The notes below the pieces were generated by a model. It was given only the letters and a program-made list of their open reading frames with translations. It searched no databases and was not told the origin of the DNA. A DNA stretch of 55,259 nt, taken from assembly GCA_022795445.1 (NCBI GenBank), contig JAAWGR010000011.1, forward strand, positions 1-55,259, read 5' to 3'. Every line of letters begins with the position of its first letter. Within the stretch, counting starts at the first letter, position 1. Positions 30,738 through 38,738 of this stretch are shown here, piece by piece. Position numbers and translations under genes: made by a program. Source of the DNA: Oscillibacter sp. (GTDB lineage Bacteria > Bacillota > Clostridia > Oscillospirales > Oscillospiraceae).

Positions 30738-31565
30738 ATGAATTTTTATACGCTTGAGCAATACCAGGAAAGTGCAGCCGCTCTCCGGGAGCGGCTGGAC
30801 GGCTTCCAGCCCAAAACGCTGCTGATCCTTGGCTCCGGCCTGGGGGCCATGGCGGACGAAGTGGAAACCCCCATCGTTGTCCCCTATGGCAAAGTCCCCC
30901 ACATGAAGCGTTCCACAGTAGCCGACCACAAGGGACAGTTTGTGTTCGGCCGCCTGGCGGGCCAGGATGTGGCCGTCATGCAGGGCCGCCTGCATACCTA
31001 TGAAGGCTGGTCTGCCGCCGACGCCGCGTATCCCGTCCGGGTGCTGCGGCTGCTGGGCGCGGGGACGCTGCTGGTCACCAATGCCGCCGGGGCCGTCAAT
31101 ACGGCGTTTTCCGCCGGAGATTTGATGCTGATCACCGATCACATCAAGCTCTTTGGCGACAGCCCCCTGCGTGGGCCAAACATTGAGGCGCTTGGCCCGC
31201 GGTTTCCCGACATGAGCCACGTCTACACCCCCCGCCTCCAGGACGCCGCCCGGCAGACAGCTGCCGCCTTGGGCATCGTTCTCCGGGAAGGCGTTTACAT
31301 GTTCTTCCCCGGCCCGCAGTACGAAACCCCGGCGGAGGTCCGCTTTGCCCGGATCGCAGGCGCGGACGCAGTGGGAATGTCCACGGTACCGGAAGCCATT
31401 GCCGCCGCCCACTGCGGTATGGAAGTGCTGGGCTTCACGCTTTGTACCAACATGGCCGCGGGGGTCCTGGACCAGCCCCTGTCGGGGGAGGAAGTCGTTG
31501 CCGCCGCTGAGGCAGCCGCCCCCCGTTTCTCCGCACTGGTAAAGGGCTGTCTGGAACGGCTGTGA
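30738..31565 (+). CDS. punA: Purine nucleoside phosphorylase (trimeric, PNP-II)
   Basis: A 275-residue enzyme that splits inosine, guanosine and their deoxy forms with phosphate. The sequence shows LLILGSGLGAMADE (phosphate loop), MQGRLHTYEGWS, TLLVTNAAGAVNTAFSAGDL, MFFPGPQYETPAEV and GMSTVPEAIAAAHCGM with the conserved purine-site TLCTNMAAG. Length matches the trimeric class. It follows the zinc-ribbon gene by 14 bases, with GGAGGG upstream of the ATG. Confidence 0.95.
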   Translation: MNFYTLEQYQESAAALRERLDGFQPKTLLILGSGLGAMADEVETPIVVPYGKVPHMKRSTVADHKGQFVFGRLAGQDVAVMQGRLHTYEGWSAADAAYPVRVLRLLGAGTLLVTNAAGAVNTAFSAGDLMLITDHIKLFGDSPLRGPNIEALGPRFPDMSHVYTPRLQDAARQTAAALGIVLREGVYMFFPGPQYETPAEVRFARIAGADAVGMSTVPEAIAAAHCGMEVLGFTLCTNMAAGVLDQPLSGEEVVAAAEAAAPRFSALVKGCLERL

Positions 31566-31726
31566 CCGGACAGCCGCCGCTGTGTATGGCTGTACCGTAA
31601 AAATACACAGGGCCCGTATAATCTGGGCCTCTGTCCCATAAAGTTGGCACTAGGGGCCCATCCCCTCACGGGACGGCTGCAAAACCGCTTCCGCGCATTT
31701 TTTTGATAATTTGAGGTAAGCTCTCC
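31566..31726 (+). other. Intergenic region before the SpoVB-like gene
   Basis: 160 gene-free bases. TATAAT lies at about 31617-31622 inside an imperfect hairpin formed by two GGGCC-rich arms, and a TGTAT/ATACA pair lies upstream. Both a punA transcript end and a new promoter are plausible; neither is clear. The TTTTTTT at about 31700 is not preceded by a good stem. Confidence 0.35.
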
Positions 31727-33343
31727 ATGTCTAGTAGTAAAAAAAAGCAGTCCTTCCTGGGCGGGGCCGCCATCCTGGCCTCTGCCGTCGCAATCGTCAA
31801 GGCCATCGGATTTTTCTACAAAATCCCCCTGAACAACATCATTGACACCGAGGGCAAAACCTATTTTGACTCGGCGTACCAAATATACAATGTGTTGCTG
31901 ACGATCTCCACCGCTGGCCTGCCGCTGGCACTGTCGAAGCTGGTTTCCGAGGCCCAGGCCCGGGGACGGGAGAACGAAAAGCGCAAGCTGTTCTCCACTG
32001 CCATTTGGATTTTCCTGATTTTAGGAATTGCGGGCTCCGCCTTCATGTTCTTCGGCACCAAGACGGTCGCCGGGATGCTGAATAACGAAAGCGCCTATTA
32101 CGCCATCCGGGCTTTGGCCCCGGCGGTATTCTGCGTGTGCCTGCTGGCCTGTATGCGGGGTTATACCCAGGGCCAGGGGGATATGAAGCCCACGGCCATC
32201 TCCCAAGTGCTGGAGGCCCTGTGCAAGCTGGGCATCGGCCTGCCTCTGGCAGCTTACATCCTGAAAGCCGGGAACGGTCAGGAATACGGAGCGGCAGGGG
32301 CCATTTTCGGCGTCACGGTCGGAACCGTCCTGTCTATGCTATTCCTGATCTTCTACCTGTTCACCCATCGTTCCCCTGGGGATTCTCTGGACATCCCCCC
32401 CAGCCGGACGCTCCTGGCGGCACGGATCCTGATCATCGGCATCCCCATCACCCTCAGCAACTGCGCCATGAGCATCATCTCCCTGGTGGACACTTCCATC
32501 GTCCTGGGGCGGCTGCAGGACGGCCTGGGTATGACGGAGATAGCAGCGTCGGCCCTGAAGGGCCAGTATGGCTATGCCATTGATATGATGAACCTGCCCT
32601 CCTCCTTTGTGTTCCCCGTGACCATGAGCCTGATCCCCGTAGCGGCTGCCGCCCTGGCCCGGAAAGACTATCGGTCCGCAAACCGCACCATCACCTCCGC
32701 TCTCCGGCTGATCGCCATCCTGGCGCTGCCCTGCGGCGTGGGCCTGTCTGTGCTCTCCACGCCGATCATGCGCCTGATCCTGCCCCTCCACCCGGAAGCC
32801 GCCGTCGCTGCCGGGCCGCATCTGAAGATTTTGGGCATCGCCTGCATCTTCATCTGTATCATGAACCTGACCAACGCCATTTTGCAAACCTACGGCAAAG
32901 TTCACCTGCCTATCTTGACGGTGATTTTAGGCGGCATCATTAAGATCGCGATGAACTATATCCTTGTGGGCAACCCGGATATCAACATCCACGGCGCGCC
33001 CATCTCCACCCTCTGCTGTTATTTGACCATCGCGGGGCTGAACCTGTTCTTTGTCTGGAAATATTCGCCCCGGCGGCCCCATTACCTCCGCCTGTTCTTC
33101 CTGCCCACTGTGGCGACGCTCCTGATGGGCGGCGCGGCATGGGCGGTCTGCGGTCTCGCTGGCAAGGTCCTGGAAAAGGGACACTCCGCCTATGGCGCCA
33201 ACGCCATCGCCACCTTGTTGGGCATTTTGGCGGGCGCAGGGGTGTACGCCGTGCTGGTGGTTGCGCTGGGCATTTTGCGGGCGGACGACCTGAAAACGGT
33301 TCCCCATGGGCAAAAATTGGCAAAACTACTCCATCTGAAATAG
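31727..33343 (+). CDS. SpoVB/YabM-type MOP-family polysaccharide flippase
   Basis: A 538-residue membrane protein with about 14 helices, of the MurJ/SpoVB/MATE-like exporter superfamily. It opens FLGGAAILASAVAIVKAIGFFYKIPL, then PLALSKLVSEA in loop 2, and LACMRGYTQGQGDMKPTAISQ, all characteristic of the SpoVB/YabM branch. Such proteins flip lipid-linked wall precursors. Position directly before mazG-yabO-yabP-yabQ-divIC-yabR equals that of B. subtilis yabM. It has no strong ribosome site, only GAGGTAAGC about 13 bases before the ATG. Confidence 0.9.
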   Translation: MSSSKKKQSFLGGAAILASAVAIVKAIGFFYKIPLNNIIDTEGKTYFDSAYQIYNVLLTISTAGLPLALSKLVSEAQARGRENEKRKLFSTAIWIFLILGIAGSAFMFFGTKTVAGMLNNESAYYAIRALAPAVFCVCLLACMRGYTQGQGDMKPTAISQVLEALCKLGIGLPLAAYILKAGNGQEYGAAGAIFGVTVGTVLSMLFLIFYLFTHRSPGDSLDIPPSRTLLAARILIIGIPITLSNCAMSIISLVDTSIVLGRLQDGLGMTEIAASALKGQYGYAIDMMNLPSSFVFPVTMSLIPVAAAALARKDYRSANRTITSALRLIAILALPCGVGLSVLSTPIMRLILPLHPEAAVAAGPHLKILGIACIFICIMNLTNAILQTYGKVHLPILTVILGGIIKIAMNYILVGNPDINIHGAPISTLCCYLTIAGLNLFFVWKYSPRRPHYLRLFFLPTVATLLMGGAAWAVCGLAGKVLEKGHSAYGANAIATLLGILAGAGVYAVLVVALGILRADDLKTVPHGQKLAKLLHLK

Positions 33344-33400
33344 AAAAATTCGGGTTTTTTTGAATTTTTCCTTGAAATTTCTTGCAAAGGCTGATAATGT

Positions 33401-34201
33401 ATGGTAGATTTTCAATGTAAGCGCCGTTATGACTGGGAAGACTTCCTGGAAATCATGCGGCTGCTGCGGGCTCCCGGAGGCTGCCCCTGGGACGCTGAAC
33501 AAACCCACGGCTCCATCCGCCGGAATTTCCTCGAGGAGACCTGCGAGGTCCTGGATGCCTTGGACCGGGACGACCCGGAGGGCATGTGCGAAGAGCTGGG
33601 CGACGTTTTGTTGCAGGTGGCCTTCCACACCCAGATCGAAACCGAGCGGGGACGCTTTACCATGGACGATGTGGTGGACGGCGTTTCCAAGAAACTGGTA
33701 TACCGGCATCCCCATGTGTTCGGCGATGTCCAGGTGGCGGACAGCGGCGAGGTGCTGTCCAACTGGGAAGTGCTGAAACGGAAAGAAAAAGGGCAGGCTT
33801 CCACTGCGGACGCCGTGGAGGCCGTGCCCCACACCTTGCCCGCCCTCTGGAGGGCGGAGAAGATCGCCGGAAAGGCCGCCAAGGCCGGTTTCCGCTGGGA
33901 CAGCGCCCTTGGCGCCCTGGGGAAGCTGGAAGAGGAGGCCCAGGAGCTGCGGGAGGCCGTGGAGGCCGGGGGCCCGAAAGACGCGCCTCACGGCGTCCAG
34001 GAGGAACTGGGCGACCTGCTGTTTATTGCGGCAAGCCTCGCCTGGATGAACGGCGTGGACCCCGAAGAAGCCCTCCATCTTGCGTGCGACAAATTCTGCG
34101 GACGTTTCCGCCGCGTGGAGGCCCAGGGTCCCTTGGAGGGCTGCACAGAAGCGGAACTCGTGGCCCGGTGGAAGGCCGCAAAGGAAGAACATCCGTCTTA
34201 A
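33401..34201 (+). CDS. mazG: MazG nucleoside triphosphate pyrophosphohydrolase
   Basis: A 266-residue two-domain pyrophosphatase that clears non-canonical NTPs. The first MazG domain has LLRAPGGCPWDAEQTH, FLEETCEVLDAL and EELGDVLLQVAFHT, holding the EExxE/ExxD metal site. The second has EKIAGKAAKAGFRW, LEEEAQELREAV and EELGDLLFIAASLA. B. subtilis YabN carries an additional N-terminal methylase domain; this protein does not. Ribosome site weak (AAAGG). Position is that of yabN in the yab cluster. Confidence 0.95.
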   Translation: MVDFQCKRRYDWEDFLEIMRLLRAPGGCPWDAEQTHGSIRRNFLEETCEVLDALDRDDPEGMCEELGDVLLQVAFHTQIETERGRFTMDDVVDGVSKKLVYRHPHVFGDVQVADSGEVLSNWEVLKRKEKGQASTADAVEAVPHTLPALWRAEKIAGKAAKAGFRWDSALGALGKLEEEAQELREAVEAGGPKDAPHGVQEELGDLLFIAASLAWMNGVDPEEALHLACDKFCGRFRRVEAQGPLEGCTEAELVARWKAAKEEHPS

Positions 34202-34263
34202 CGCGCTACTGCGTTTAGAATAGAATCCAAAAAAATATAAGATTATACGGAGGATACCTTATC

Positions 34264-34539
34264 ATGAACAAAGCTGAACTGATCAATGCCGTCGCTGCCA
34301 ACGCGGAAGTGTCCAAGAAGGACGCGGAAGCCGTCATCACCGCCACCCTGGACGCCATCACCGAGGCCCTGAAGGAGGGCGAGAAGGTCCAGCTCGTGGG
34401 CTTCGGCTCCTTTGAGGTGAAGAAGCGCGCCGCCCGTATCGGCCGCAACCCTCAGACCAAGATGCCGGTGGATATCCCGGAGACCACGGTTCCCGTTTTC
34501 AAGGCCGGCAAGGTTCTGAAGGAAGCCGTCGCCGACTGA
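34264..34539 (+). CDS. hup: HU-family DNA-binding protein
   Basis: A 91-residue nucleoid protein. MNKAELINAVA and the signature GFGSFEVKKRAARIGRNPQT are textbook HU, with the P in the DNA-bending arm (NPQTKMPVDIPE). It compacts DNA as a dimer. It sits between mazG and yabO; a good CGGAGG precedes the ATG. Only four bases separate it from the S4 gene. Confidence 0.97.
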   Translation: MNKAELINAVAANAEVSKKDAEAVITATLDAITEALKEGEKVQLVGFGSFEVKKRAARIGRNPQTKMPVDIPETTVPVFKAGKVLKEAVAD

Positions 34540-34543
34540 AGCG

Positions 34544-34789
34544 ATGCGGCTGGATAAATACCTGAAGGTCTCGCGCCTGATCAAGCGCCGGACCGCCGCC
34601 AACACGGCCTGTGACAACGGCCTTGTCAGCGTGAACGGCCGCCCCGCCCGGGCCTCCTATGAGGTCAAGGTGGGAGACCAGATCGCCATGCAGCTGGGGG
34701 CGCGGACCGTTACTGTGGAGGTTGTATCCGTGCAGGAGCCGCTCCGTCAGGGTGATGGAGCGGCGCTGTATAAAGAAGTAAAGCCATAG
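34544..34789 (+). CDS. rqcP: RqcP (YabO), S4-domain ribosome quality-control factor
   Basis: An 81-residue S4 RNA-binding protein: MRLDKYLKVSRLIKRRTAAN, then GLVSVNGRPARASYEVKVGD. In B. subtilis it binds obstructed 50S subunits with RqcH and helps add alanine tails. The position after hup and before yabP matches the conserved cluster. Confidence 0.94.
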   Translation: MRLDKYLKVSRLIKRRTAANTACDNGLVSVNGRPARASYEVKVGDQIAMQLGARTVTVEVVSVQEPLRQGDGAALYKEVKP

Positions 34790-34839
34790 GCATAATCTCC
34801 CCCCTCCCGCCATATCCTTTGGACAGGGAGGGAGGAAAC

Positions 34840-35118
34840 ATGAACGATTATAGCACATCCCCGGCCCCGCACCGCTTGGAGCTGGAAGGCCGGGAACGGC
34901 TGACCATCTCCGGCGTGGAAGATGTGGAACGCTTTGACGAGGAGGGCATCGTGATGTCCACCTCCGCCGGAACGCTGGTGATCGCCGGGGAAGACCTGCA
35001 TATTGGAAAACTGTCCTTGGACGGGGGCGAGCTGCACGTAGACGGGCGGATCGACTCGGTGACGTATGAGGACCAGGCCCCCAGCCGAGGCGGCTTCCTG
35101 GGCCGCCTGTTTGGCTGA
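34840..35118 (+). CDS. yabP: YabP, sporulation protein
   Basis: A 92-residue protein with RLELEGRERLTISGVEDVERFDEE and GTLVIAGEDLHIGKLSLDGGEL, the YabP/YqfC family fold. It is needed for late sporulation in Bacillus with YabQ; it is mother-cell (sigma E) controlled there. The ATG at 34840 follows GGAGGG; an ATG seven codons earlier is less likely. Its stop is one base before the yabQ ATG. Confidence 0.93.
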   Translation: MNDYSTSPAPHRLELEGRERLTISGVEDVERFDEEGIVMSTSAGTLVIAGEDLHIGKLSLDGGELHVDGRIDSVTYEDQAPSRGGFLGRLFG

Positions 35119-35119
35119 G

Positions 35120-35761
35120 ATGGGGGTGGAGAGCGCCCGGCAGCTGGTGTTGTTTGGGCAGTCCATCCTGCTGGGCCTGTGCGCCGGGGTGCTGTACGAC
35201 CTCCTGCGCCCGTTCCGCCTCCGCGCACCCCGCTTCACGGGGCTGCTGGACGGGGCGTACTGCCTGACCGTGGGCGGTGGGATGTTCCTATTCCTCCTGC
35301 GGCGGGCCGAGGGACAGCTACGGGGCTTTACGGTGCTGGGCGTCCTGGGGGGCGCGGTACTGTATTTCTGCGCTTTCGCTCCGCTGCTGCGGCCGTTGTG
35401 GGGCTTCTGGGCAGACACGCTGGTGCTCCTAGCCCATATGCTGTCCCTGCCGCTGGTCTGGCTGCGGCGGATGGAAAAAAAATTGCGCCGGTGGTGTAAA
35501 AATCTCTTTTATTTTTGGCGGAAATGTTTTACAATCAGAAATAGGGGGCGTATCCCCCGTAAAGGAGGGAGCCAGGTTGGCAAGAGGAAAAAAACCAGCA
35601 CAAAAAAAGCTTTGCGCCGGGCTCCTGAGCAAGGTTCTGATTTTCACGCTTCTGGCCGCCGCCGCGCTCCAGCTGTTCCAGCTCAACGAGCAGGTGGACG
35701 CCGCCCTAGCCGACCGGGACGCCCTAGAGGCACAGGTCGAGGCCACGCGGCAGAAGAATGA
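35120..35761 (+). CDS. yabQ: YabQ, sporulation membrane protein
   Basis: A protein of up to 213 residues with four to five membrane helices (SARQLVLFGQSILLGLCAGVLYDLLRPFR, then LLDGAYCLTVGGGMFLFLL and FTVLGVLGGAVLYF), the YabQ pattern, required for the spore cortex. The start overlaps the yabP end (TGAGATG). The last 60 or so codons overlap the whole first half of divIC in another frame and read like an antisense-type shadow (Arg/Pro/Gly-rich), so the ancestral stop near 35560 may have been lost by frameshift. Confidence 0.85.
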   Translation: MGVESARQLVLFGQSILLGLCAGVLYDLLRPFRLRAPRFTGLLDGAYCLTVGGGMFLFLLRRAEGQLRGFTVLGVLGGAVLYFCAFAPLLRPLWGFWADTLVLLAHMLSLPLVWLRRMEKKLRRWCKNLFYFWRKCFTIRNRGRIPRKGGSQVGKRKKTSTKKALRRAPEQGSDFHASGRRRAPAVPAQRAGGRRPSRPGRPRGTGRGHAAEE

Positions 35762-35876
35762 CGCGCTGAAGAGCGATATTGCCGAGGGCTGCACACCGGA
35801 GAAAATCCAGGAAATTGCACGGCGGGAACTGGGCTGGGTCCTCCCGGGCGAGTATGTGTTTACCATGGGGAAATGA
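35577..35876 (+). CDS. divIC: DivIC/FtsB-like septum formation protein
   Basis: A 99-residue bitopic protein: short basic cytoplasmic tail, one hydrophobic helix (KVLIFTLLAAAALQLFQL), then an extracellular coiled coil and PEKIQEIARRELGWVLPGEYVF, the DivIC C-terminal signature. It acts with FtsL and DivIB in the divisome. A TTG start at 35577 follows AAAGGAGGG. It lies entirely within the yabQ end in another frame. Confidence 0.92.
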   Translation: MARGKKPAQKKLCAGLLSKVLIFTLLAAAALQLFQLNEQVDAALADRDALEAQVEATRQKNDALKSDIAEGCTPEKIQEIARRELGWVLPGEYVFTMGK

Positions 35877-35952
35877 GTTCCCCTAACAGCGCCGGAAGGC
35901 GCTTGCCGCAGCGATGCGGCACAAATTAGCGGAAGGAGAAAAACAAAACAAT

Positions 35953-36411
35953 ATGGTGCCTCAGGTTGGGAGTATTTTGGAAGGTAAGGTAAGCAGCATT
36001 ACCAATTTCGGCGCGTTTATCGCGCTGGAGGGCGGCGGTTCCGGGTTGGTACATATCTCGGAAATCGCCAATACGTATGTCAACGATGTACACGACTTCT
36101 TAGAGGTTGGCCAGGCGGTGAAAGTCCTGGTGCTGTCGGCAGAGAATGGGAAGGTCAACCTTTCCATCAAAAAGACCCTGCCGCCGCCGGAACGCCGCGG
36201 CCCGCGCCCGGCAAGGCCAACAGCGCCGCGTCCAGCCGCCGCGCCGCGGACGTCCGCCCTAGCCAGGGGCCATGCACGTCCGCCGGCCCCATCGGGCGAC
36301 CCGGACTTCGAGGACAAGCTGAAACACTTCCTCTCCTCTTCTGAGGGTAAGATGGCCGATTTGAACCGGAGCCTGGATGGCCGCCGGGGTGGGGGCCGCC
36401 GCCGGAAATAA
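35953..36411 (+). CDS. yabR: YabR, S1-domain RNA-binding protein
   Basis: A protein of about 152 residues. The N-terminal S1 domain has GSILEGKVSSITNFGAFIAL, GLVHISEIA and KVLVLSAENGKVNLSIKK. A long Pro/Ala/Arg-rich linker is followed by a helix DKLKHFLSSSEGKMADLNRS. Related to general stress protein 13. The ATG used follows AAGGAG by 14 bases, an unusually long gap; an ATG at 35914 has no site. This is the last gene of the yab block, followed by a terminator. Confidence 0.9.
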   Translation: MVPQVGSILEGKVSSITNFGAFIALEGGGSGLVHISEIANTYVNDVHDFLEVGQAVKVLVLSAENGKVNLSIKKTLPPPERRGPRPARPTAPRPAAAPRTSALARGHARPPAPSGDPDFEDKLKHFLSSSEGKMADLNRSLDGRRGGGRRRK

Positions 36412-36424
36412 GGGTTTGCCTGCC

Positions 36425-36455
36425 AAGGGCCGCCTATTGGGCGGCCCTTTTGTTC
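36425..36455 (+). terminator. Rho-independent terminator of the yab cluster
   Basis: Ten-base stem AAGGGCCGCC/GGCGGCCCTT with a five-base loop and a following TTTTG tail, 14 bases after the yabR stop. Confidence 0.82.
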
Positions 36456-36474
36456 TGCCTGGCTGTTTCCCCAT

Positions 36475-36545
36475 AAAAAAGGGCCACGCGGTGCAGAAAG
36501 AGAACACCGTGCGGCCCAAGCGGGTGGGATATTGGAAAGCTTCCT
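36475..36545 (-). ncRNA. Candidate ~70-nt small RNA (promoter plus terminator, no frame)
   Basis: On the minus strand an extended -10 promoter, TTTACA (36579-36574), 17-base spacer ending in TGT, TACTAT (36556-36551), would start a transcript near 36544. Only about 55-70 bases later lies a strong terminator: imperfect 13-base arms (36505-36517 with 36481-36493) followed by six T (36480-36475). No coding frame lies between. The terminator could instead be a backstop for the HAD operon, which already has one at 37003. Confidence 0.35.
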
Positions 36546-36710
36546 ACATCATAGTAACATGATTTCCAGAGGTTGTAAATAGGAAGTTTTGTCGATTTCC
36601 GACGATCTGCAAAATTTTCTTCCCCCTTTTTCTTTTGTGTGGATGGATTGCAGCCGAAAGCCAGCAGGGATCAAATCGAAACGATAAATTCAAATTTGGA
36701 GGAACCGCAG

Positions 36711-36854
36711 ATGGAAGATATGGATCGATTTGGCCGGTACGCTCTACTTGCTGCCATCGCCGGAGATCTCCTGATCTCCTGACTGCTTTCCCTGTTTTAC
36801 AGAGGTTACAGCAATCGGAGCGTGCATCTGCACTTATTTTTTCAGCGTGAATGA
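36711..36854 (+). pseudogene. Remnant of a small membrane protein, interrupted by TGA
   Basis: ATG at 36711 after TTGGAGG opens a 23-codon frame MEDMDRFGRYALLAAIAG ending TGA (36780-36782); the same frame continues for another 23 codons (LLSLFYRGYSN and on). Together they look like the first helix and loop of a DUF998-type membrane protein (AAIAGDLLI...LFYRGYS). The rest of the gene is missing. A further open stretch at about 36860-36990 reads YGYNRIENSWKKYDHFQF and IGNNRRRLPIFRRYYKL in the plus direction, possibly other debris. Confidence 0.45.
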
Positions 36855-36984
36855 ATCAAAACATATGGTTACAACCGCATCGAAAATTCATGGAAGAAGT
36901 ATGACCATTTCCAGTTTGCCTCGCAGCGGACTATAGGGAATAACCGACGCCGTTTGCCCATCTTTCGGCGGTACTACAAATTGG
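36855..36984 (+). other. Gene-poor debris region
   Basis: Lower-GC sequence with an unbroken plus-strand frame but no start signal. It is best read as decaying gene remnants. No repeats or hairpins apart from the terminator to its right. Confidence 0.35.
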
Positions 36985-37010
36985 AAAAGGCCGTGGAAAA
37001 TCCCACGGCC
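36985..37010 (-). terminator. Terminator of the mutS-to-HAD gene string
   Basis: GGCCGTGG/CCACGGCC stem (36989-36996 and 37003-37010) read on the minus strand is followed by TTTT (36988-36985). It closes a run of 13 genes. Confidence 0.82.
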
Positions 37011-37024
37011 TGCATAGATATGGT

Positions 37025-37903
37025 TCAAAACAGCGCTTCCTGGTCCGGCAGAACGTCCTCCCCGATCCGGCGGCGCTGCTGGGCATTCTCCTCCCAGAGC
37101 CGGTCCGCAATCGCCATTTTACGGATGATATTCTTCACCGTCAAATCCAGCCCCGAGCCTTCCCGGTAATCCGCGGGAAAGATGAAATCCACCCGGCCCT
37201 TGGCAAGCAGATCCTCTACGCCAGCCTGGTTCGCGGCCTGATAGACCGCAATGGCTTGCCCGCCGTAAGCCCGCATCATCTTCATGCAGGGCACGTCGGA
37301 GAGGCCGTCGCCCAAGTAGAGCATATTCGTAAAGGGCACCCGCTTGCTGTCGTCCGGCATGGAATCGTTGAGGGTCTTGTCATCGGAAACATCCAAAACC
37401 CCTTTGTTGATCCGGTAGACAAACTGGGTCTTTGCGGTAAAATTGACGGCCAATTTTGGCCAGACAGGTTTCCCGTCCCCGTCATAGAAAAACTCGCTGG
37501 CGTAGATCTCCTTGAACGCTCCGCTGATGGTAGACCCCTCAATGATCTCCCGGAGGCCGGAGGAAATAATGTAATGCTCCACCTCCACGCCCTGCTCCGC
37601 GCCAAAGGCATTGATTCGGGCAAACCACTCCTGCACGCCGGGGAACAGCTCGATTCCCCGGCCCTTTTCCACAAGGTCTGCCCGGGTAAAGGGCAGCGTT
37701 TTACGCTCCGCCTCCCGGAGCATGGTGTACATGTACGCCAGCACGCCGTCGACCCGGTTCCGCCGGCCAAAACCGTTTGCCTTCGCCCAGAACTCTGCCG
37801 GAGTCATGCCCAGGCTGGGGATAAAGGCATAATCCTGCATATCCGTTGTACAAAGGGTCTTATCAAAATCATACAAAAACGCAACAATCGGACGCGGCAG
37901 CAT
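37025..37903 (-). CDS. HAD-superfamily hydrolase (phosphoserine phosphatase-like)
   Basis: A 292-residue hydrolase with motif I YDFDKTLCTTD (Asp nucleophile), a cap-like helical insert, motif II IISSGLREII and motif III/IV around YLGDGLSDVPCMKMM. The typical substrates of this subgroup are small phosphates, but this member is long (normal 210-230), with an internal extension. The last gene of the long minus-strand run, 34 bases from divIVA. ATG at 37903 follows AAAGGGG. Confidence 0.88.
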   Translation of the reverse strand: MLPRPIVAFLYDFDKTLCTTDMQDYAFIPSLGMTPAEFWAKANGFGRRNRVDGVLAYMYTMLREAERKTLPFTRADLVEKGRGIELFPGVQEWFARINAFGAEQGVEVEHYIISSGLREIIEGSTISGAFKEIYASEFFYDGDGKPVWPKLAVNFTAKTQFVYRINKGVLDVSDDKTLNDSMPDDSKRVPFTNMLYLGDGLSDVPCMKMMRAYGGQAIAVYQAANQAGVEDLLAKGRVDFIFPADYREGSGLDLTVKNIIRKMAIADRLWEENAQQRRRIGEDVLPDQEALF

Positions 37904-37936
37904 CTGGAAATCGCCCCTTTCGCCGCGGAGAGGCCA

Positions 37937-38701
37937 TCAGCCCATTTCTCCGCTGTAATTGCGGCCAAATTTCAGCTCTTTGATGTTAATGCGCCGGGTC
38001 GGTTCTTCGTCGGCCGGGATGGAGGGCTTTGCCGTGGCTTCCACAGGCCGCTTTTCCTCCATCAGCTGGGGAGGCTGGGGGCGGCTGCTCTCGGGGATCG
38101 CTCCCGGCGCAGACGTCTCCGCTTCTTCCGAAGAAACCGGTTCTGCTACTGGCTGCGGTTCTTCCTTTGGAAGCTCCTGGGCAGCCAAAGCGGCGTTTAC
38201 CTGCTCCTGGATTTCCACGGCGGCAGCCGTCTGCTCATCAGCGACGTCCAGGGCAAGCTCCGGCAGGTGTTCCAGGAACTGGAGCTCCTTGGCGCAGAGT
38301 TCCCGGCTGGCGGCGATGAACTGCTGCAGCTCCTGCCGGCCCTGGCGCAGACGCTCCTCACAGGCAGCCACGTCGCGGCGGTACTCCTCCAGCTTGTCCC
38401 GGGTCGTTGCCTCCGCCTGGGAGAGGATTTCATCCCGCTTGGCCTCCGCCTCCTGGACGATGGTATCCGCCATGCGCTGGGAGGTTAGGACGATTGTCCG
38501 CATGGAATCCTCAGTGGCGCGGTATTCCTCCACCTTTTCCACCAAGACCTTCATTTTCGCCTTCAGAGCTGCATTTTCCTTGTATAGGGCCGTATAGTCG
38601 TCGGTTACTTCGTCCAGGAACTCGTCGACCATAGCCATGTTATAGCCTCCCATCACCGCCTTGGTAAAGGCATGGCTGGAGACCTCCTGTGGTGTAAGCA
38701 T
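37937..38701 (-). CDS. divIVA: DivIVA, polar/septal curvature-sensing protein
   Basis: A 254-residue coiled-coil protein. MLTPQEVSSHAFTKAVMGGYNMAMVDEFLDEVTDDY is the lipid-binding N-terminal module (shown here by its start MLTPQEV and GYNMAMVDEFLDEV). It continues as long coiled coils (about 30-150) and an acidic/proline tail. It positions division and wall-growth machinery. It lies next to sepF, as in other Firmicutes. Confidence 0.95.
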   Translation of the reverse strand: MLTPQEVSSHAFTKAVMGGYNMAMVDEFLDEVTDDYTALYKENAALKAKMKVLVEKVEEYRATEDSMRTIVLTSQRMADTIVQEAEAKRDEILSQAEATTRDKLEEYRRDVAACEERLRQGRQELQQFIAASRELCAKELQFLEHLPELALDVADEQTAAAVEIQEQVNAALAAQELPKEEPQPVAEPVSSEEAETSAPGAIPESSRPQPPQLMEEKRPVEATAKPSIPADEEPTRRINIKELKFGRNYSGEMG

Positions 38702-38738
38702 ATTGCCAGGTTCCTCCTGTTTTCAGATTGCCGCCTGG

